The notes under the pieces were generated by a model. That model saw only the letters and a list, made by a program, of their open reading frames with translations. It was not told the DNA's origin and made no database searches. Below, in pieces: positions 15,971 through 21,956 of a DNA stretch of 21,956 nucleotides. The position numbers and the translations under genes are program-made. Positions within the stretch are counted from its first letter, which is position 1. Each line of letters begins with the position of its first letter. This DNA comes from an uncultured Parasutterella sp. (GTDB lineage: Bacteria > Pseudomonadota > Gammaproteobacteria > Burkholderiales > Burkholderiaceae_F): contig CAAFTZ010000167.1 of NCBI GenBank assembly GCA_900766055.1, forward strand, positions 1 through 21,956, given 5' to 3'.

Positions 15971-16755
15971 GCTTTTCGGCGGCAGGCCCAAATCCAAAGA
16001 CCTGCCCCGATAATGATCATCGGCAGCGAAAGCCACTGGCCTCTTGAAAGATCCAAGGCCTGAAGACCTAAGTAGCTGTCGGGCTCGCGGAAGAATTCCA
16101 CAACAAAACGAGCCAGCCCGTAACCGAATAAGAAGAGACCCGAGACTGCACCTGCGGGTCTCTTTTTTATTGAGTAAATCCAGACGACGAAGAACAGCAC
16201 CAGTCCCTCCAAAGTTGCTTCGTAAAGCTGAGAAGGATGGCGCGGAATGCCGTCTCCTGCCTGCGGGAAAATCATGCTCCAGGGCAAGTCAGCCGAGGCG
16301 ACTCTTCCCCAAAGTTCTCCGTTAATAAAGTTTCCGAGTCGGCCGAAGAAAAATCCGAGCGGCACCAAAGGAGCAACAAAATCGCCAACCGTGAGGATGG
16401 ATTTCTTGTTTCTCCACGCGAAATAAAAGAGCGCAAGAATGACGCCGATGAATCCGCCGTGCGCGCTCATACCGCCCTGCCATACCGCGAAGATTTCAAG
16501 CGGATGTGTCAGGTAGTATTCCGGCTGATAGAGCAGCACAAAACCCAAGCGGCCGCCGACGATCACGCCGACCATGCCGAAAAAGAGCAAATCTTCAAGA
16601 TTCGCCTTGGTTATTCCTCTCCACTCCTGACGGCAGCGGTAGAGACCCAAGAGATAAAAAAGCGTAAAGCCGATCAGATACATCAGACCGTACCAATGCA
16701 CGGCCAATGGTCCCGCCTGAACGGCAATCGGATCAAACTGAGGATGAACCAGCAT
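15967..16755 (-). CDS. lgt: Phosphatidylglycerol:prolipoprotein diacylglyceryl transferase
   Basis: Inner-membrane enzyme that transfers diacylglycerol from phosphatidylglycerol to the lipobox cysteine, the first step of lipoprotein maturation (for example of BamE encoded here). The 262 residues have about seven transmembrane helices, the HGG motif (99-101) and the Lgt signature GRLGNFINGELWGR (138-151) including the essential arginine R139. The ribosome site GAGG lies within the last codons of sbcB and the ATG is 3 nt after the sbcB stop, so the two are translationally coupled. Confidence 0.97.
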   Translation of the reverse strand: MLVHPQFDPIAVQAGPLAVHWYGLMYLIGFTLFYLLGLYRCRQEWRGITKANLEDLLFFGMVGVIVGGRLGFVLLYQPEYYLTHPLEIFAVWQGGMSAHGGFIGVILALFYFAWRNKKSILTVGDFVAPLVPLGFFFGRLGNFINGELWGRVASADLPWSMIFPQAGDGIPRHPSQLYEATLEGLVLFFVVWIYSIKKRPAGAVSGLFLFGYGLARFVVEFFREPDSYLGLQALDLSRGQWLSLPMIIIGAGLWIWACRRKA

Positions 16756-16758
16756 TCT

Positions 16759-18243
16759 TTAGGCCTCGTATTCAGAACGGAGGTTCTCGACGTAACCTTC
16801 AACGTCCTCCAGAATTTCCAAACCGTGCTCATCTGCACCGGCTCGGGCTTCTTCGAGCTCTTCGAAGAACTGAGTAAACGTTCTTGAGCCCCCCAAACCT
16901 TTGACAAGCTTGTTGTATTTGTGAAGACGCCACAGTCTTTCAGTTTCCGGAGTGAGTGCATACTCAGGGTAGTTGCGCCCCATGAAATACAGCGTCAGCT
17001 CTGCTAAATCTTCTCGATCAAACTCAACCCGATCGAAAACATCTGCCATCTCTTCAGGAGGCAAAGCTCTAAAGTTGGCCATCTTGCGGGCATCCGAGTT
17101 ACTCGGGAAGCCTCCGCTGTAAAGAGCTTCTTCCGGAATGTCTCTGGCGTGCTCTTCGGCCTTTCTGTCTGCAAGCGCCATAAAGAGCGGCTGAAGTTCT
17201 GGCAGGCGATCCACGGAGGCAAGAATCTTCGAGGCGTTCTCGGAGTAATAGCTTGCAGGCTGTTCGAATAAGCCTTGACCGTTCTTCGTGATCCAAGCAG
17301 ACATACCCTTCATAAGGAAGGGCTGCTTTTTGGTTTTAATGCGCACAAAGGGCAGCGGTTTGATGCCCTGCTCTTTTTGCTCACGCGTCACGAAGGATCT
17401 TTCCTTCATGTCTTTTTCCGTGATCGCCCACATTTCGCTCGGATCTGCGGAAAGGTCCCAGCAAATCCATTCGTTTCGAACGGAAGGATTCTCAAAGAGC
17501 GGCATCACCGGTCTTAAGCCTCTGCGATGATGGAGACTGTAGCGATCCACATAGAGAAGCGGACGTCTTTCATTCAGAAGCTCGACGATCTTGTCGGACT
17601 TGCTGATCGAAAGCGCATACTCCCAAAGGCGAGGATTCTTGCTTGCAATCAGTTTGGCCAGCTGCAGTGTTGCAAAAGCATCCGAGCTTGCGTCATGCGC
17701 GTGATGATGCGGCAGCTGATTTGCAGGCGTCAGGCGATCCAATTTGAAAGAAACCGTACCGTCTTCTTTCGTCGGCCATTTCAAAATCTGCGGCGCCACC
17801 GCATAAACGGCAATCACTAAAAGAAAAACGTCAAATCGTCCGCGTCCGTCTCCGTACTCGGTGTCGTAGGCCGGAAGCAGATTGCGCCAGAACATGAAGC
17901 GCGTCATCTCATCGTCGTAATTACGATTGTTGTAGCCGATCGTAATCGTGCCGGGTTTGCCCATTTCATCTCGGATGACTTTGGCGAAATCGGCCTCAGC
18001 CAGCGCATTTTCTTCATCCATGAGCGACATCGGCGTAATGCCCGTCACCAGAGAAGAACCGGGAGACGGGATGTAGTCGTCCGCAAGCTGGGCGTAAAGC
18101 ACCATGCTTTGTCCGATGATATTGAAATTGGTATCGGTTCGAAATGATCCGTACTGCACGGGGCGGTCTTTACGTGCCTCTGTTCCGAATGTTTCGTAGT
18201 CGTACCAAAGGTAAGTTGTTGAATTGTTGACGGTATCGGTCAT
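16759..18243 (-). CDS. sbcB: Exodeoxyribonuclease I
   Basis: Processive 3'-5' exonuclease on single-stranded DNA, acting in recombination and mismatch repair. The 494-residue protein (E. coli about 475) has the DEDDh catalytic set: D15 and E17 in WYDYETFG, the YDDEMTR acid (D110), and H183/D188 in AHDASSD. It is followed by the SH3-like and helical ExoI C-terminal domains. Its promoter is probably just upstream: TAATAT on the minus strand at 18276-18271, without a good -35. It is the first gene of the sbcB-lgt pair. Confidence 0.95.
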   Translation of the reverse strand: MTDTVNNSTTYLWYDYETFGTEARKDRPVQYGSFRTDTNFNIIGQSMVLYAQLADDYIPSPGSSLVTGITPMSLMDEENALAEADFAKVIRDEMGKPGTITIGYNNRNYDDEMTRFMFWRNLLPAYDTEYGDGRGRFDVFLLVIAVYAVAPQILKWPTKEDGTVSFKLDRLTPANQLPHHHAHDASSDAFATLQLAKLIASKNPRLWEYALSISKSDKIVELLNERRPLLYVDRYSLHHRRGLRPVMPLFENPSVRNEWICWDLSADPSEMWAITEKDMKERSFVTREQKEQGIKPLPFVRIKTKKQPFLMKGMSAWITKNGQGLFEQPASYYSENASKILASVDRLPELQPLFMALADRKAEEHARDIPEEALYSGGFPSNSDARKMANFRALPPEEMADVFDRVEFDREDLAELTLYFMGRNYPEYALTPETERLWRLHKYNKLVKGLGGSRTFTQFFEELEEARAGADEHGLEILEDVEGYVENLRSEYEA

Positions 18244-18321
18244 GGACTTTTCGCAAAATGAAGTAGGCCAATATTACAAGAATCCTCAGTTATCCGACAC
18301 ATTCGCAGGCGCGGCTAGGCG

Positions 18322-18353
18322 TAAAAAAACGAAAGCCGGCGTTTCTGCCGGCT
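18322..18353 (-). terminator. Terminator of the TauE/SafE permease gene
   Basis: On the minus strand AGCCGGC (18353-18347) pairs with GCCGGCT (18340-18334) around a 6-nt loop, followed by TTCGTTTTTTT. It lies 21 nt after the stop codon and insulates sbcB-lgt. Confidence 0.88.
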
Positions 18354-18374
18354 CACACTCTGGAAAAGCTTAAC

Positions 18375-19190
18375 TTACATCGCCAAGTATGCTTGTCTGA
18401 TCATGTAGAGGCAGACGAAGCACAGCAGGCAGGCGAAGATCTTCTTAAGCGGCTTCGTATCGATAGAGTGGGCAACCTTAGCGCCAAGCGGTGCAAAAAG
18501 CACACTGGTAATCGCAACGGAGAACAAAGCCGGAATACAAATGTAGCCAAGGTCAATCGGCCAGGGAGGCAGACCCGACACGTTCCAGCCGCTGATGATG
18601 TAGCCGATAGTGCCGAAGAGCGCAATCGGGAAGCCGAAAGCTGCACTGGTCGCCACAGCGTTCTGCATTTTGACGTTGCACCAAACCATCCAGGGAACGG
18701 AGATAAAGCCGCCGCCGGCGCCCACAAGGGCGGAGAGAATACCGATCGCGATGCCCATGAAGAACTTGCCCATCGTTCCCGGCAGATTGCGGTCCGGACG
18801 CGGGGATTTATTCAGGAACATCTTGAACGCGGAGAACCCGATGAAACCGGCGAAAATCAAGGACAGCCAGAATGTCGGCAGCCAGCCTGCGATCTGTGCA
18901 CCGACGACCGCACCGACCAAAATACCGGGGGCGACAGAGGCCACGACATTCCACAGAACGGCGCCGCGTTTATGGTGAGCTCTGACGGAAGAAAGCGAAG
19001 TAAAAGCGATCGTTGCCAATGACGTCGCGATGGCCACGTGAACGATGTGATCGTGCGGAATCAAACTCGACGGGATCAGCATAATCAGGAACGGTGTAAT
19101 GATCATGCCGCCGCCGATACCCAGTAGGCCTGCCATAAATCCCGTAAAGCAGCCTAATAAAGCCATAAGGCCGATTGTTGTGAGTGCCAC
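18375..19190 (-). CDS. TauE/SafE (sulfite exporter / TSUP) family permease
   Basis: Inner-membrane protein of 271 residues with about eight hydrophobic helices in two similar halves. Each half starts with the glycine-rich family motif: GLLGIGGGMIITP at about 21-33, and ALVGAGGGFISVP in the second half. Family members move sulfite, sulfoacetate or other small organosulfur anions, usually outward; the substrate here is unknown and no sulfur genes are adjacent. The start is a GTG at 19190 preceded by AGAGG at 5 nt. It is monocistronic, with a terminator downstream and about 100 AT-rich bases upstream. Confidence 0.88.
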   Translation of the reverse strand: MALTTIGLMALLGCFTGFMAGLLGIGGGMIITPFLIMLIPSSLIPHDHIVHVAIATSLATIAFTSLSSVRAHHKRGAVLWNVVASVAPGILVGAVVGAQIAGWLPTFWLSLIFAGFIGFSAFKMFLNKSPRPDRNLPGTMGKFFMGIAIGILSALVGAGGGFISVPWMVWCNVKMQNAVATSAAFGFPIALFGTIGYIISGWNVSGLPPWPIDLGYICIPALFSVAITSVLFAPLGAKVAHSIDTKPLKKIFACLLCFVCLYMIRQAYLAM

Positions 19191-19292
19191 TTAATCCTCT
19201 TATATGGTTTGAGAATTTGAAAATTTGAATAAGAAAAATCTTAGCGCTTATCTTCGTTTTTTAACGGCTTTTCGCTGGAAGTGGCGTAAATA

Positions 19293-19775
19293 CTAGGTTT
19301 GCGGGATGAGGTACGGCTGTAGCGCTTTCCACTCGTCTTCATTCACGGGCGTGATCGAGAGGCGATTGCCCTTTTGAAGGACGCGCATTCCCTCACAGCC
19401 GGGAATCGTTCGAAGCTCTGCGATGGAAACCAGTCTGACCTTATGCAGTACGCGAACATCGACCTGAACCCAGCGCAGTTTTTCCTGAGTGCTCTTAGCA
19501 TCGAAGTATTCGGAAGTTTCTTCAAACTGTGTCGGATCCGGATAAGGTTCGGAAGCTATTTCACCAATGCCGACGATCCCGGGCTGAGCGCAGGAAGAAT
19601 GATAGAAAAGAACCGGATCTCCGATCTTGCAAAGATCTCTCATGAAGTTGCGGGCCTGATAATTACGGACGCCGAACCACCCGACTTTGCAGCCGTCCAT
19701 CTGCAGGACGTCATCAACGGAAACTTCGCTTGGCTCCGATTTCATCAGCCATGCATAGTGCTCAAAACCTGCCAT
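19293..19775 (-). CDS. EVE domain-containing protein
   Basis: A 160-residue single-domain protein of the EVE/PUA-like fold, which is related to YTH domains and expected to bind modified bases in nucleic acids. It shows the family start YAWLMKSEP (7-15), the WFGVRNYQARNFMRDL block (33-48) and the strand VLFYHSSC (55-62). GAGGT lies 9 nt upstream of the ATG. It is divergent from thiM with only 39 nt between start codons. Stand-alone EVE proteins are widespread in proteobacteria and no restriction or defence gene is adjacent. Confidence 0.9.
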   Translation of the reverse strand: MAGFEHYAWLMKSEPSEVSVDDVLQMDGCKVGWFGVRNYQARNFMRDLCKIGDPVLFYHSSCAQPGIVGIGEIASEPYPDPTQFEETSEYFDAKSTQEKLRWVQVDVRVLHKVRLVSIAELRTIPGCEGMRVLQKGNRLSITPVNEDEWKALQPYLIPQT

Positions 19776-19814
19776 AATTTGTCTACCTCTATTTACTGAG
19801 AAGCTCCTTATATC

Positions 19815-20615
19815 ATGTCTTCAGACTCTGTCCAACTTTGTTTGTCCCGCAAGACCGGAGAAATGCTTCAAAGACTCCGTGCCAATCGTCCTCTCGTTCA
19901 TTGCATTACTAATGAAGTCGTACAGGAAATTACGGCTGACGTGCTTCTTGCCGCAGGGGCCTCTCCCGCGATGGTAGTAGGCGAAGGCGAAGCCGAATAT
20001 TTTGCTGGCATTGCCTCTGCACTTTCGGTCAACGTCGGAACACCGTACGAAGCACGTATCGAAACCATGAAGAAAGCGATTCGCGGCGCTCTTGCCGCAG
20101 GCAAACCATGGGTTCTCGATCCGGTTGCCGCCGGCGGCATTCCCTGGCGCGACAAAATCATTTTTGAACTCTTAGAAATGCATCCGACGGCGGTCCGAGG
20201 CAACGCTTCCGAGATTCGTTTCTTAGCCGGTGTGGGCCCCGGCGGCAAAGGAGTGGATAGCTTGGATGACTCTTCTTCCGCCATTGAAGCAGCCAAGGCC
20301 CTTGCCCGTAAGTACAAAACATTTGTCGTGGTAACGGGACACAAGGACTACGCGACAGACGGCGAACGCGTGCTTTGCGCCGTCGGAGGCAGTGAAATGA
20401 TGACGTTAGTCGTCGGAACAGGTTGCTCGCTATCAGCCCTTCTCGCCGCTTTCCTCGGAGGCGCGGAGCGCTCGCTTGAGGCCTGCATTGCCTGCTGCGA
20501 CTACGTAAACTACGCCAACGACACCGCTTCTACCCGTTCGAGCGGTCCCGGGTCCTTCCACGGCCAATATTTAGACGCCCTCTATCAAATCCGCCCCGAA
20601 GATTTCAGAAAATGA
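19815..20615 (+). CDS. thiM: Hydroxyethylthiazole kinase
   Basis: Salvage enzyme of thiamine synthesis that phosphorylates 4-methyl-5-(2-hydroxyethyl)thiazole. The 266 residues have the ribokinase-like motifs CITNEV (30-35), LDPVAAG (101-107), RGNASE (128-133), VTGHKD (173-178) and the GTGC anion hole/catalytic region (201-204). The stop codon overlaps the thiE start, forming a two-gene unit. No TPP riboswitch fits in the 39-nt upstream gap, and no strong ribosome site is visible. Confidence 0.95.
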   Translation: MSSDSVQLCLSRKTGEMLQRLRANRPLVHCITNEVVQEITADVLLAAGASPAMVVGEGEAEYFAGIASALSVNVGTPYEARIETMKKAIRGALAAGKPWVLDPVAAGGIPWRDKIIFELLEMHPTAVRGNASEIRFLAGVGPGGKGVDSLDDSSSAIEAAKALARKYKTFVVVTGHKDYATDGERVLCAVGGSEMMTLVVGTGCSLSALLAAFLGGAERSLEACIACCDYVNYANDTASTRSSGPGSFHGQYLDALYQIRPEDFRK

Positions 20616-21259
20616 AAGCAGATAGAAAATTAGATCTTTCGCTGTACTTGGTGCTTGACGCCAACCTTTGTAAAACTCCGGAAGGAATGGTTGAAACGAC
20701 AAGAAAAGCAGTGGAAGGCGGTTGTACCGTTGTCCAGCTTCGCGCGCCGGAATGGAAAAAGAAGAAGCAGCTTGAGGCTGCGTTTCTTCTCAAGAAGCTT
20801 CTTAAAGATACGGATGTACTTTTCATTGTGGATGACCACATTGATATCGCTTTACTCAGCGGGGCAGACGGAGTTCACGTCGGACAAGAAGACATCGATC
20901 CGAAGTACGTTAGACAGCTTTTAGGTCCCGACGCCGTAGTCGGCTTGTCCGTCGGAAGCATTGCAGAATTAAACACCATCGGGCCGGAGGTTGATTACAT
21001 CGGAATCGGGCCGGTGTTTTCTACCAAGACAAAAGTCGATGCAGGCGCAGCGGTGGGCCTAGACCTGCTGGAATACATTTCCAAAGAAGCGGGACTTCCT
21101 AACGTTGCCATCGGCGGCATCAATCAAAGCAATGCCGCGGACTGCATTCGTCACGGAGCCGACGGTGTCGCAGTCGTCTCCGCAATCTGCGGCTCGGAAG
21201 ATCCGAAGGCCGCCGCAGCTGCCATAAAGAAAGCGGTTAACGACGCGCTTTCGATTTAG
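20612..21259 (+). CDS. thiE: Thiamine-phosphate synthase, with altered active-site residues
   Basis: Joins HMP-pyrophosphate and thiazole phosphate to thiamine phosphate. The 215-residue TIM barrel shows GADGVHVGQED (84-94), the phosphate loop GPVFSTKTK (133-141) and AIGGI (166-170). It overlaps thiM by 4 nt (ATGA), which supports a thiamine role. Two positions differ from the usual pattern: the Q-x-R-x-K segment reads QLRAP (42-46), losing the lysine, and the usual N-D before the second helix reads D-D (74-75). Activity is likely but not certain. The last 23 nt overlap a converging gene. Confidence 0.88.
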   Translation: MKADRKLDLSLYLVLDANLCKTPEGMVETTRKAVEGGCTVVQLRAPEWKKKKQLEAAFLLKKLLKDTDVLFIVDDHIDIALLSGADGVHVGQEDIDPKYVRQLLGPDAVVGLSVGSIAELNTIGPEVDYIGIGPVFSTKTKVDAGAAVGLDLLEYISKEAGLPNVAIGGINQSNAADCIRHGADGVAVVSAICGSEDPKAAAAAIKKAVNDALSI

Positions 21260-21701
21260 ATTTCGTTTTTTCGGCCGTGCCTGAAGATTCGGGGACGGCC
21301 TTTCTGTTTGTCCATTTCATCAGGCCAAAGAGCGCAAGCAGAATCACAAGCCATGCACCGATGAACATGAATACCATTTGTGTGCTGGCTTTTCTTGACT
21401 GTCCCTGAACAAATAAACCATAGCTCTGCTTGGCCTCATCCAAAGAAGAAGCGCAGATCAGGGGATTTTTTGCCGGCTCAAAAATTTCTTTCGTTACCGT
21501 CTGAGGGGTCTTGCCGTCTCCGGCAATACCGATCTTGATGCAGTAGTCAGCCAAGCTCTTGTGCCCGGCCTTCTCAACATATGTCCAATCCGCCTGCGCT
21601 AATTTTTCACCTCTGGAAAATGCAAAGGTCGTGTCCCAAATGCAGTAGAAAGCGCAAATTAAAAGCGTGACCAGAAACCAAAGCTGCCAGCGGATTTTCA
21701 T
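21237..21701 (-). CDS. Unrecognised membrane protein with two transmembrane helices
   Basis: I do not recognise this 154-residue protein. It has a hydrophobic helix near the N-terminus (about 5-27), an approximately 80-residue polar stretch with two cysteines (C54 and C83) that would face the periplasm, a second helix (about 107-129), and a short basic tail ending KSKSKARR. The two cysteines could form a disulfide. I start at the ATG at 21701, which begins with MKIR before the first helix. A longer frame from a TTG at 21755 is less likely, and neither start has a clear ribosome site. Its 3' end overlaps that of thiE by 23 nt in convergent orientation. Confidence 0.65.
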   Translation of the reverse strand: MKIRWQLWFLVTLLICAFYCIWDTTFAFSRGEKLAQADWTYVEKAGHKSLADYCIKIGIAGDGKTPQTVTKEIFEPAKNPLICASSLDEAKQSYGLFVQGQSRKASTQMVFMFIGAWLVILLALFGLMKWTNRKAVPESSGTAEKTKSKSKARR

Positions 21702-21820
21702 AGGAATCGGATTCGAACGGAAAAGAAGTGTTACGTACTCATTACGGCGGCACAAGTCTAAGCCAAACCGTTCTTCTATGTACTATGCCGACAATATACG
21801 AAACAATTTCGGAGTAGGGA

Positions 21821-21956
21821 ATGAACGTAAAAATGAAGCATTTGATGACCGCCTTGATTGTCTCCGCTGCTGTCAGTCAGGCTGTCCACGCACAGGAAGC
21901 TCCGTCCGCTGTAGCACAAGATACAAAGCAGGTTGAACAAGCCGCTGACGGCATGG
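21821..21956 (+). CDS. Start of a secreted or periplasmic protein (cut by window end)
   Basis: The first 45 codons of an open frame. GGAG lies 6 nt before the ATG. The start MNVKMKHLMTALIVSAAVSQ continues to AVHA, a typical signal peptide with cleavage after residue 27, followed by an Ala/Gln/Glu-rich mature start. No lipobox cysteine is present. The rest lies beyond the window, so I cannot name the protein. Confidence 0.7.
   Translation, partial: MNVKMKHLMTALIVSAAVSQAVHAQEAPSAVAQDTKQVEQAADGM

Noticed and set aside
16237..16887. 216-codon open frame on the plus strand
   Set aside because: It is antisense to lgt and the end of sbcB, both certain genes, with no ribosome site or domain.
18393..19022. 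209-codon open frame on the plus strand
   Set aside because: It is antisense to the TauE/SafE permease; the product is very polar and low in complexity, as expected for the reverse of a membrane-protein gene.
19797..19802. CTGAGA, a hexamer found in TPP riboswitches, upstream of thiM
   Set aside because: The other conserved riboswitch parts are missing and the upstream gap is only 39 nt.

Overview
The window is about 22 kb of compact, mostly housekeeping chromosome, with a base composition that looks only moderately GC-rich. Gene order (nadK-recN | fur | bamE-dapB, then a ZapB-like gene, zapA and 6S RNA; rnhA beside a YafS-type methyltransferase and mltD) points to a betaproteobacterium of the Burkholderiales. 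The modest GC content and an aspartate/alanine-exchanger-type transporter make a gut Sutterellaceae member (Parasutterella-like) my best guess. That assignment is inference; I ran no search.

Layout. 1-1610: tRNA-Ala(GGC) with its own near-consensus promoter, downstream of gltX (both minus). 1732-3463: an AspT/YidE-type antiporter with its own terminator (minus). 3464-3832: AT-rich stretch without genes. 3833-5211: YafS-like methyltransferase, rnhA, tRNA-Val(CAC) and terminator (all minus). 5328-7148: mltD and terminator (plus). 7306-11805: a tight plus-strand cluster, fabI - DUF423 - divergent PPTase-like protein - nadK - recN, closed by a bidirectional terminator shared with fur. 11825-12971: fur (minus) divergent from bamE (plus, own terminator). 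13122-14796: dapB - ZapB-like - zapA, then ssrS (6S RNA) with its own promoter and terminator. 14966-15970: ferredoxin-type flavin reductase, converging on the sbcB-lgt pair (15967-18243, minus). 18322-19190: TauE/SafE permease with terminator. 19293-19775: EVE-domain protein, divergent from thiM-thiE (19815-21259). 21237-21701: unrecognised two-helix membrane protein overlapping thiE tail to tail. 21821-end: start of a secreted protein cut by the window edge.

How the genes work together. Most are independent core functions: translation (gltX, two tRNAs), envelope building (fabI, lgt, mltD, bamE), lysine/peptidoglycan precursor supply (dapB), division (ZapA with a ZapB-like coiled coil), DNA repair (recN, sbcB, rnhA), iron control (fur), NADP supply (nadK), thiamine salvage (thiM, thiE) and growth-phase control of RNA polymerase (6S RNA).

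I saw no transposase, integrase, CRISPR array, prophage gene, toxin-antitoxin pair or recognisable defence system, and I do not think the window holds a large undescribed system. The points most worth checking are smaller: a PPTase-fold protein that seems to lack the fold's metal-binding acidic pair (8520-9215), a ThiE with altered substrate-binding residues, a tRNA-Val trailer complementary to the tRNA's own 3' end, and two unassigned envelope genes at the right edge.
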